Of a stretch of DNA of 5,882 bases, positions 1-5,489 are shown one piece after another; position 1 is the stretch's first letter; every line of letters begins with the position of its first letter. The notes under the pieces are model-generated. The model searched no databases and was not told where the DNA came from. It saw nothing but the letters and a program-made list of their open reading frames with translations. The DNA comes from JBMCLJ01 sp048615375. GTDB taxonomy: Bacteria > Patescibacteriota > Dojkabacteria > JAOAGR01. Where the stretch lies: positions 1-5,882 of the forward strand of contig JBMCLJ010000087.1 in assembly GCA_048615375.1 (NCBI GenBank). Direction: 5' to 3'. The position numbers were made by a program, and so were the translations under genes.

Positions 1-60
1 AGCAGAATTCTACAGGCCGAACCTTCTTTACTTATATTTTTCATTGTACAAGACTGTCGA

Positions 61-88
61 TTGCACTTAATGAAAAACATGGTACAAT
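61..88 (+). promoter_or_regulatory. Promoter of tRNA-Asp (extended -10)
   Basis: A TACAAT -10 box at 83-88 is preceded by TGG at 80-82, so it fits an extended -10 (TGn plus -10). A weak -35-like TTGCAC lies at 61-66 with a 16-bp spacer and matches TTGACA at only three positions. Transcription would start near 95, giving a 5' leader of about 7 nt before the mature tRNA, which RNase P would remove. The -10 and the position support the call; the -35 adds little. Confidence 0.6.
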
Positions 89-101
89 ACGTGGAGTTTC
101 A

Positions 102-178
102 GGATCCGTGGTGTAGTGGTCTAACATGCTTCCCTGTCACGGAAGAGATCGAGGGTTCGAATCCCTTCGGATCCGCCA
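102..178 (+). tRNA. tRNA-Asp (anticodon GUC), CCA encoded
   Basis: The full cloverleaf folds by eye. The acceptor stem is GGATCCG (102-108) with CGGATCC (168-174), seven Watson-Crick pairs. The D arm pairs 111-114 with 124-127. The anticodon stem CTTCC (129-133) pairs with GGAAG (141-145) around the loop CTGTCAC, with anticodon GTC at 136-138. The T stem pairs 151-155 with 163-167 around the loop TTCGAAT. G175 is the discriminator base expected for Asp identity, and the gene encodes its own CCA at 176-178. It reads the Asp codons GAC and GAU. It has its own promoter and stands 60 nt before rpsT, with no clear terminator between them, so some read-through into rpsT is possible. Confidence 0.97.
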
Positions 179-202
179 CTTTAGATAGTGTATCGTGCAG
201 GA

Positions 203-232
203 TTGATAAGCAGTACACTGGTAAGATATAAT
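203..232 (+). promoter_or_regulatory. Strong sigma70-type promoter of rpsT-rnhB, likely leaderless
   Basis: TTGATA (203-208, five of six matches to TTGACA) and a perfect TATAAT (227-232) are separated by 18 bp. Only five bases lie between the -10 box and the ATG at 238. Transcription normally starts about 6-7 nt after the -10 box, so the start should fall on or within one base of the A of the ATG. No Shine-Dalgarno sequence precedes the ATG, which agrees with a leaderless mRNA. This is the best-matching promoter in the window. Confidence 0.8.
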
Positions 233-237
233 TTTAT

Positions 238-501
238 ATGGCTAATTTAAAATCTTCGAAAAAAGATATACGAAGAACGAAAAGAAGAACTGAACGAAAT
301 AAACCATTCCTCAGGAATACTAAGATGATGCCGAAAAAGATTTTGAAGCTTGCAGCAGGCGGCAATAAAGAAGAAGCTCAGAAACTACTACCTGAAGCAT
401 ACAAAGCAGTTGATAAAGCTGCAAAGAGAAACCTTATCCATAAAAACGCTGCCGCCAGAAAAAAATCCCAACTAGCAAAAGCTGTAGCTCAGGAAGTATA
501 A
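238..501 (+). CDS. rpsT: 30S ribosomal protein S20
   Basis: The product is an 87-residue, Lys/Arg-rich, helical protein of the bacterial S20 (bS20) family, which binds 16S rRNA in the body of the small subunit and helps assemble it. The N-terminus MANLKSSKKDIRRTKRR follows the usual MAN-K-S-KKRIRQ pattern. The C-terminal part keeps the family pattern with KAAKRNLIHKNAAARKKSQL at about residues 60-79. Length is normal (usually 85-90). The ATG at 238 is chosen because it yields the standard N-terminus and lies just after the TATAAT box. It has no ribosome binding site and is probably translated from a leaderless message. It is the first gene of a probable two-gene unit with rnhB, which starts 13 nt after its TAA stop. 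Confidence 0.97.
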   Translation: MANLKSSKKDIRRTKRRTERNKPFLRNTKMMPKKILKLAAGGNKEEAQKLLPEAYKAVDKAAKRNLIHKNAAARKKSQLAKAVAQEV

Positions 502-514
502 AAAAGAAAACGTT

Positions 515-1132
515 ATGAATATTCATATCGGCATTGATGAGGCGGGAAAAGGCTCGTGGGCAGGTTCAGTGTATGCGGCAATTGTTATTCTTGATGAATC
601 ACAGCGTAGCATGCTTCATGTACAAGGAGTTACTGACTCCAAGAAACTCTCAGTGAAACAAAGGAAAACTTTATATTCATGTATTATTGAACATAGCCTG
701 TTTAGTTGTATCCATGCACTTGACGTTGACATAATTGACAAGGTGGGAATATATGAAGCAACTCAGCTGGTCATCCAGGAACTATGTAGTAAAGTACCTT
801 CAGAGTATCTCACAGAGCATTTTTGTATAGACGGCACATTTCCAAAGCTCATAATTTCTGATCCCAGCGGGAATATATTGAAACATACATGTGTAGTCCA
901 GGGGGATATAACTCACACAGCTATCTCCGCAGCATCGATATTAGCGAAGGTTGCTAGAGATAACTACATGGAGGATACTCTACATAAAAAGTATCCTGAA
1001 TATCAATTTCATAAACATAAAGGATATGGGACAAAGTTGCACCGGCAGCTCCTGGGGCAGCACGGTGCATGTCCCGAACACAGAATGAGCTTTAAGCCGG
1101 TTGCACAGCTTTCTCCGCTTCTTTCAAAATGA
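515..1132 (+). CDS. rnhB: Ribonuclease HII
   Basis: This 205-residue enzyme of the RNase HII family cuts the RNA strand of RNA/DNA hybrids, typically 5' to single ribonucleotides misincorporated in DNA, in the cytoplasm with a divalent metal. The N-terminal GIDEAGKG contains catalytic D8 and E9. D106 in CIDG and D149 in SILAKVARD complete the DEDD set. The tract YPEYQFHKHKGYGTK (160-174) followed by CPEHRMSF (186-193) is typical of the family. The usual GRG of the first motif is GKG here, and GPLAGPV reads GSWAGSV. The ATG at 515 gives the standard start, but no Shine-Dalgarno precedes it (spacer AAAAGAAAACGTT), so coupling to rpsT translation is likely. The last 41 nt overlap the end of convergent clpC. 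The TGA stop argues against recoding of UGA. Confidence 0.96.
   Translation: MNIHIGIDEAGKGSWAGSVYAAIVILDESQRSMLHVQGVTDSKKLSVKQRKTLYSCIIEHSLFSCIHALDVDIIDKVGIYEATQLVIQELCSKVPSEYLTEHFCIDGTFPKLIISDPSGNILKHTCVVQGDITHTAISAASILAKVARDNYMEDTLHKKYPEYQFHKHKGYGTKLHRQLLGQHGACPEHRMSFKPVAQLSPLLSK
1038..1069 (-). terminator. Candidate clpC transcript-end hairpin inside rnhB
   Basis: TGCACCG (1038-1044) and CGGTGCA (1063-1069) form a perfect 7-bp, GC-rich inverted repeat around an 18-nt interior. On the minus strand it begins 23 nt after the clpC stop, where a terminator would be expected, and is followed by ACTTTGT, a weak U tract. It lies in rnhB codons that encode conserved family residues, so it may be coincidence or only a 3'-end stabiliser. 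No better terminator for clpC is visible. Confidence 0.3.
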
Positions 1133-3704
1133 AGTTGCATTCCGTATCAAGATCTATATCCAGGTGAAGTAATCTTCGTGAATCAGGATCCCAGTTGAGT
1201 TCAAGAATTTTATCCGCAACAGCGTTTTCCAGAGTGGATCTAATGACACGATTTATTTCCCTCGCTCCATAGTCCTCAGAGTATCCGGTGTCGACTATAT
1301 AGTTTACAATTTTTTCTTCAAGAGCATTTTTAAGCACTACATTACTTTCCGCTTTCAACCGTTTCACAAACTTTGACACATGCAATTTTGCTATTTCAAA
1401 GATATTTTCCCGGTTGAGTTCACGAAACACAATAATATCATCAATTCTGTTGATAAACTCAGGCTGCAAATACTCTTTTAATTCTTCAATGATACGCTCT
1501 TCTGCTTCGACAACTTTCTGATCTACAGGATTTGAGTCATCAGCTTCAACTGTTCCAAGATAAATACCAACATTACTGTCTTTACGTAGAAGTTCAGCTC
1601 CGACATTTGACGTCATGATGATAATCGTATTTTTAAAATTTACCCCCCTGCCTTTGCCGTCTGTTAACCGACCTTCATCCATTATCTGAAGGAGAATATT
1701 GAGTACTTCCGGACTTGCTTTCTCGATTTCATCGAAGAGAATAACAGAGAAAGGATTTCTTCGTACCCTGTCACTCAGCTGACCACCCTGGTCAAATCCG
1801 ACGTATCCTGGAGGAGCTCCTATTAATTTCGATACACTGTGCGACTCCATCAGCTCACTCATATCAACCTGGATCAGGTTTTCTTTCTTCCCAAACAAGG
1901 ATTTCGCAAGCTGTTTCGCCAGCTCAGTCTTACCTACTCCAGTAGGTCCAACAAATAAATACGAAGCAAGTGGACGATCAAATCCTGAAAGCCCTGCTTT
2001 CGTCCGTTTAATGCTGTTAGCTACCAGGCTGCACGCGTAGTCCTGACCGATGACATTCGTACGCAAATCTTTCTCAAGTTTTTTTACAAGCTGAAGAGAA
2101 TTTTCCTCCAAAGAACTGATAGGAATCTTAGTCCAGTTATGTATAACTGACTTGATATGCTTCTCAGAAATGGTCTTCGCAGCCGAATTCCAGCTTTTCT
2201 TCATCTTCTTCTCCAGCTTTGAAAGATTCTTCATAATCTGCTTTTCTTCATCAAGGAACACTGACGCTTCTTCAATCCGCTTATCCTGTAATGCAGCATT
2301 CTTTTTCGTAATAACCCGCCGTAGCTCATCAAGTTCTTCCTTAAATTCAGGGGTAATCTGAACCCGTTCGAGTTTATTTCTCGCACACGCTTCATCAATA
2401 ACGTCTATTGCCTTGTCAGGAAGATATCTCTCAGTAATAAATCTGTTTGACAATTTGATCGCGGTTTTTATCGCATTATCCGTAATCTTCACGTTATGAA
2501 ACATCTCATACACCGGCTTTAACTGGCGTAGAACCTGATATGTGCTGTCTTCTGAGAGCTCATCTACATCTATCGGCTGAAATCTCCTCTGTAACGCGGG
2601 ATCCTCATCAAAATGTTTTCTGTATTCATCAATTGTTGTCGCACCAATACAGTGCAAAATTCCTCGTGCTAATGCTGGTTTTAGAATATTGCCGATATCA
2701 AGCGAGTTATTGGATGTCGCACCTGCTCCGAGCATGGTATGAATTTCATCAATGAACAGGATTACATTTCCTCTGGTCTCGATTTCGTTGATCATATCGA
2801 GAATTTTCTGCTCAACATCTCCCCGAAGTTGAGAGCCGGCAACAATTGCCGCGATATCGATTGACCATATTTCATAGTTTGCAAGAATTGGTGAGACCAT
2901 TCCATCAGCAATTTTCTGTGCAAGCCCTTCAACTATCGCAGTCTTACCCACACCAGCATCTCCAAGAAGAATCGGGTTATTCTTTGATCTTCGTGAAAGA
3001 ACTTGCATGACCCGTTCAATTTCGCTCTCGCGACCGATGACAGGATCAAGTTTACCAAGCTTTGCTTCCTCAGTGAGGTTACGTCCAAGTGATTCGAATA
3101 TACTGTTACTTCCCTGTTGGGACTGTAGTGCTCCGGGAGCACGAGACTGTAAATCAGGCTTTTGTGGTCCTGGTCGGGCTGGCGGAAGCTGATTACCAGT
3201 CTGCTGGGAGCCAGGGAGCTGATCAAGTTGTTGGAATTCAGGATATTGCACAAATCCTTCAAGTTCTTTTTTGATTTTATCGAAATCTATACCAAGCTTA
3301 CTTAGTTCTTTTACGAACGGGTTATTTCTGACTTCCAGCAAACCCAGTAGAAGGTGCTCAGTGCCGACATAATTATGACCGGAATTAATTGCGATATCAA
3401 ATGCTTTTTCAAAGACATTTCTAATATCGTTGCTTAAAACCACTTCGGTAACATCTGTCCCTTGTGGCTCATTCACAGTATCGGCCAGGAAGGTTTTACC
3501 GTTAAGGAGTTCTTCTTCAATACTTTTAATGGTACCTTCAGGATCCAGACCCAGCTTGGAGAGCACTTTGGAACCCACACCTTCCTGCACACTCAGAATA
3601 CCAATAAAAAGGTGCTCAAGGGTCATTTCCGGAGACTTCAACTTCACGCAGGTTCTGTTTGCAAAATGGACTGCTTGTATTGCGTTTTTAGAAAACTTGT
3701 TCAT
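1092..3704 (-). CDS. clpC: ATP-dependent Clp unfoldase ClpC (AAA+, two rings)
   Basis: This 870-residue HSP100 protein unfolds proteins and usually feeds them to ClpP peptidase. Domains in order: two Clp-N repeats (about 4-75 and 80-150); a Gln/Pro-rich linker (about 153-200); D1 with Walker A GDAGVGKT (248-255), Walker B ILFIDE (315-320) and arginine fingers R373/R374; a short ClpC-type coiled-coil M domain (about 451-504), too short for ClpB; D2 with Walker A GPTGVGKT (586-593), Walker B VILFDE (654-659), pore loop GYVG (633-636), arginine finger R753 and sensor-2 GAR (813-815). Odd points are GSQLRG for the usual GTKYRG in the D1 pore loop, VGI for VGF in the ClpP-docking loop, and Ile/Leu at two M-domain contact positions. 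The ATG at 3704 gives the canonical N-terminus, without a Shine-Dalgarno. No clpP, mcsA or mcsB is nearby. Clp identity is certain; ClpC rather than ClpA/ClpE rests on the M domain. Confidence 0.93.
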   Translation of the reverse strand: MNKFSKNAIQAVHFANRTCVKLKSPEMTLEHLFIGILSVQEGVGSKVLSKLGLDPEGTIKSIEEELLNGKTFLADTVNEPQGTDVTEVVLSNDIRNVFEKAFDIAINSGHNYVGTEHLLLGLLEVRNNPFVKELSKLGIDFDKIKKELEGFVQYPEFQQLDQLPGSQQTGNQLPPARPGPQKPDLQSRAPGALQSQQGSNSIFESLGRNLTEEAKLGKLDPVIGRESEIERVMQVLSRRSKNNPILLGDAGVGKTAIVEGLAQKIADGMVSPILANYEIWSIDIAAIVAGSQLRGDVEQKILDMINEIETRGNVILFIDEIHTMLGAGATSNNSLDIGNILKPALARGILHCIGATTIDEYRKHFDEDPALQRRFQPIDVDELSEDSTYQVLRQLKPVYEMFHNVKITDNAIKTAIKLSNRFITERYLPDKAIDVIDEACARNKLERVQITPEFKEELDELRRVITKKNAALQDKRIEEASVFLDEEKQIMKNLSKLEKKMKKSWNSAAKTISEKHIKSVIHNWTKIPISSLEENSLQLVKKLEKDLRTNVIGQDYACSLVANSIKRTKAGLSGFDRPLASYLFVGPTGVGKTELAKQLAKSLFGKKENLIQVDMSELMESHSVSKLIGAPPGYVGFDQGGQLSDRVRRNPFSVILFDEIEKASPEVLNILLQIMDEGRLTDGKGRGVNFKNTIIIMTSNVGAELLRKDSNVGIYLGTVEADDSNPVDQKVVEAEERIIEELKEYLQPEFINRIDDIIVFRELNRENIFEIAKLHVSKFVKRLKAESNVVLKNALEEKIVNYIVDTGYSEDYGAREINRVIRSTLENAVADKILELNWDPDSRRLLHLDIDLDTECNFILKEAEKAVQPA

Positions 3705-3717
3705 AATTTACGTTTAG

Positions 3718-3745
3718 ATTATACAACATATGTATTTTTTTTCTA
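3718..3745 (-). promoter_or_regulatory. Promoter of clpC
   Basis: A perfect TATAAT lies on the minus strand at 3723-3718. The best -35 is TAGAAA at 3745-3740 (four of six matches, 16-bp spacer), with an A8 tract between the boxes. The -10 ends 13 nt before the ATG, so the expected leader is only about 6-7 nt and holds no Shine-Dalgarno. The weak -35 overlaps the CIRCE-like operator, which fits a repressible promoter. Confidence 0.65.
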
Positions 3746-3769
3746 GCACTCTATACCGATGTCTGCCAA
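3743..3769. promoter_or_regulatory. CIRCE-like element, putative HrcA operator of clpC
   Basis: The CIRCE consensus is TTAGCACTC-N9-GAGTGCTAA. Here CTAGCACTC (3743-3751, eight of nine matches) is followed by exactly nine bases and then GTCTGCCAA (3761-3769, six of nine). That is 14 of 18 consensus positions with the exact spacing, overlapping the clpC -35. CIRCE is bound by the HrcA repressor, which controls heat-shock genes. A further half-site-like CAAACACTC lies at 3767-3775. The second half is degenerate and hrcA is not in this window, so the call is probable rather than firm. Confidence 0.5.
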
Positions 3770-3809
3770 ACACTCATTTGTTCTCTCCGGATATTAAGTA
3801 GAAGTAGGT

Positions 3810-5330
3810 TTACATAGTATCGTCTTTAAATACTTCAGGGTAAATACTCCGCGTCACCTCATCGATTTCATGGCGAAGTTGTGGAAAAGGAACACCTTCC
3901 CGTGCGGGGACATCCTCAAAAAACCAGAAATTTCTTTCCGCATGGCCATAGCCGAATGTTGGTGGCATTCCGTATTCCAGCATTTCCACAAAATCAATAT
4001 CAAGCATTTGTGCCTCATCATCCCCTGCCTCCCGAAGCTGCTGTTGCTCCATAAATCTTTCCAGCTGATCAAGCGGATCGTTTAACTCGGAAAACGCGTT
4101 TCCAAGCTCAGAACCAGCAATGATTGGATGGAAACGTTCTGTGAGATCTGCTTGTTCAGGGCTGGACTTGGCAAGTGGCGAGAGAAACTTCGGCTCATGC
4201 ACCATAAATGCTGGCCCGGCAATTGTTGCACGAATTAACTTCCAAAGTTTATCAATCCCACGATTTATGTTTAGGTATGGATCAATCTTGACCTTATTTT
4301 TGTGGAGAACAGTCTTGATTTCATCCAGATTTGTAGAAAATATATCAATATTAAAACGCTCCTTGATACTCTCAGTATAGTCGATAATCTCCCATTTCTT
4401 GCTTAAATCGACCTCGAACCCCTTTATGTGAAACTTCAGCGTGCCGTACACCTGCTTGTATACATATCGGAACAGTTCTTTTGTAAATGCCATTCCATCC
4501 TGATAATTAGCGTATGCCCAATAGTATTCCATCGCGATATGTTCGGGTAAATGTTCGTCAGAAACTCCTTCATTTCGAAACCTCGGCCCAATTTCATACA
4601 CTTTATGGTATCCCCCTCCTATTAATCTCTTGAGATACAGCTCCTGAGAAATTCGTAAGTAAAAATCAGTAGTAATCGCGTCCATATGGGTCACAAATGG
4701 CTTCGCGTCAGCACCTCCAGTTACCGATTCCAGTACGGGAATATTCATTTCAATAAATCCATTCTGCTTAAAAAACTCCCGGTGCGCTTCCCAGAATTTA
4801 GCCCGACGTAAAAATCTCTGGAACACCTCTTCATTCATATTTGTATCCAGATATCTTCGTCGCAACCTTGTCTCTTTATCTTTCAGACCATCCCAGGAGC
4901 TTGGCATTGGACGCAATGACTTTGTCAGCAAGCGAATCTTCGTTACCTCAACAGACACCTCACCGCGCTTCGTCCTGGTGACTGTTCCATGCCCTTCGAC
5001 AAAATCCCCACTATCAAGCAAGTGAAGCTCTTCAAAGCCAATTTCACTTTGAGCGTGATCAGGCTGGTTGAGTGTATCAGCCTTTATATAAAGCTGAATC
5101 TTTCCCGTCTGATCTTTCAAATCTATAAAAGCCAGCTTACCGTGCTCGCGTACTGCCAGCGCTCTTCCAGCAACAACCACCTCTTTGCCCTCCAGCTCTT
5201 CAAACCGGTCATGAATCTCCTGGTTGTTATTATTTCTAAATGACTTGGCTGGATACGGGTCCACTCCCAGATCTCTCAGCTTCTGTAATTTTTCTATACG
5301 CGCATCGCGCAATTCACGTAAAGTTGCCAT
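3810..5330 (-). CDS. lysS: Lysyl-tRNA synthetase, class II
   Basis: This 506-residue cytoplasmic enzyme charges tRNA-Lys with lysine using ATP and normally works as a homodimer. An N-terminal helix is followed by an OB-fold anticodon-binding domain (about 50-135, including GKLAFIDLKDQTGKIQLYI). The class II catalytic core follows: motif 1 at about 185-212, motif 2 with FRNE (251-254), and motif 3 around GYGHAER (460-466) before FPQLR (482-486). Residues matching the known lysine pocket are present: E230, E268, Y270, and N411, F413, E415 in the GNAFSELNDP stretch. Motif 3 differs from the usual GLGIGIDR and is shorter, but its arginine (R466) is kept. The ATG at 5330 gives a normal N-terminus and has AGGA seven bases upstream. 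clpC follows after 105 bp without a terminator; a terminator separates lysS from the gene before it. Confidence 0.96.
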   Translation of the reverse strand: MATLRELRDARIEKLQKLRDLGVDPYPAKSFRNNNNQEIHDRFEELEGKEVVVAGRALAVREHGKLAFIDLKDQTGKIQLYIKADTLNQPDHAQSEIGFEELHLLDSGDFVEGHGTVTRTKRGEVSVEVTKIRLLTKSLRPMPSSWDGLKDKETRLRRRYLDTNMNEEVFQRFLRRAKFWEAHREFFKQNGFIEMNIPVLESVTGGADAKPFVTHMDAITTDFYLRISQELYLKRLIGGGYHKVYEIGPRFRNEGVSDEHLPEHIAMEYYWAYANYQDGMAFTKELFRYVYKQVYGTLKFHIKGFEVDLSKKWEIIDYTESIKERFNIDIFSTNLDEIKTVLHKNKVKIDPYLNINRGIDKLWKLIRATIAGPAFMVHEPKFLSPLAKSSPEQADLTERFHPIIAGSELGNAFSELNDPLDQLERFMEQQQLREAGDDEAQMLDIDFVEMLEYGMPPTFGYGHAERNFWFFEDVPAREGVPFPQLRHEIDEVTRSIYPEVFKDDTM

Positions 5331-5337
5331 AAAATAT

Positions 5338-5341
5338 TCCT
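5338..5341 (-). promoter_or_regulatory. Shine-Dalgarno-like AGGA before lysS
   Basis: AGGA lies seven bases before the lysS ATG, the only well-spaced Shine-Dalgarno match before a main gene here. If transcription starts 6-7 nt after the TATAAT at 5350-5345, most of this motif would be missing from the mRNA. It would be useful only on a longer transcript, so it may be chance. Confidence 0.35.
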
Positions 5342-5344
5342 GTA

Positions 5345-5350
5345 ATTATA
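5345..5350 (-). promoter_or_regulatory. -10 box of the lysS promoter
   Basis: A perfect TATAAT on the minus strand ends 14 nt before the lysS ATG and lies in an AT-rich stretch. No convincing -35 is present; GTTTTA at a 17-bp spacing and TTTTAA at 16 bp are weak. The predicted leader is about 7-8 nt. The terminator further upstream supports an independent promoter for lysS. Confidence 0.55.
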
Positions 5351-5385
5351 AATGAAATAATAGTAATTAAAACATCGTACTGAAA

Positions 5386-5409
5386 TCTGGAATACTCACC
5401 GTTTCCAGA
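5386..5409. repeat. Inverted repeat upstream of the lysS promoter
   Basis: TCTGGAA (5386-5392) and TTCCAGA (5403-5409) form a perfect 7-bp inverted repeat with a 10-nt centre. A looser GAAA (5382-5385) and TTTC (5415-5418) flank it. It sits about 36 bp upstream of the lysS -10, between the terminator and the promoter. No T tract follows on either strand, so it is not a second terminator. It could be a binding site for a dimeric regulator, or chance. Confidence 0.4.
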
Positions 5410-5432
5410 CAAAGTTTCTAAACATGTAAAGT

Positions 5433-5466
5433 AAAAAGGATACCTGGCTTTAACCAGATATCTTTT
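5433..5466 (-). terminator. Rho-independent terminator after the 93-codon gene
   Basis: On the minus strand GATATCTGG (5462-5454) pairs with CCAGGTATC (5447-5439) over nine pairs, one of them a U-G wobble, around a six-base loop. CTTTTT follows at 5438-5433 and AAAA precedes the stem. This is the classical hairpin plus U tract, 27 nt after the stop of the upstream gene. On the plus strand the wobble becomes an A-C mismatch, so it should act mainly on leftward transcription. It separates the 93-codon gene from lysS. Confidence 0.85.
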
Positions 5467-5489
5467 CCTGAACTGGGCTGCTGTTGGTA

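Noticed and set aside
44..51. The 8-bp palindrome TTGTACAA upstream of the tRNA promoter.
   Set aside because: It is too short to distinguish from chance and no second copy was noticed nearby.
102..174. GGATCC occurring twice (102-107 and 169-174), like a short direct repeat around the tRNA.
   Set aside because: These are the two strands of the acceptor stem. GGATCC is self-complementary, so pairing forces the same word on both sides; it is not an attachment-site duplication.
1..232. An open frame in plus frame 1 from the window edge through the tRNA to a TAA at 230-232 (about 76 codons).
   Set aside because: It runs straight through the tRNA-Asp gene and both promoters, and its product resembles nothing. 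The lack of stops over this length is within chance.
1166..1177. A GAAG-TAAT-CTTC hairpin 34 nt after the rnhB stop, considered as an rnhB terminator.
   Set aside because: Only four pairs, no GC-rich stem and no T tract follow; it lies in clpC codons.
2933..3262. A 109-codon open frame on the minus strand in another frame across the clpC linker and the start of D1.
   Set aside because: It is a shadow of clpC, whose frame is secured by conserved motifs on both sides. The shadow protein has no recognisable domain.
3726..3742. An ACATATGT palindrome followed by eight Ts on the plus strand, resembling a terminator.
   Set aside because: The palindrome has no room for a loop, no plus-strand gene ends there, and the T tract is the spacer of the clpC promoter read on the other strand.
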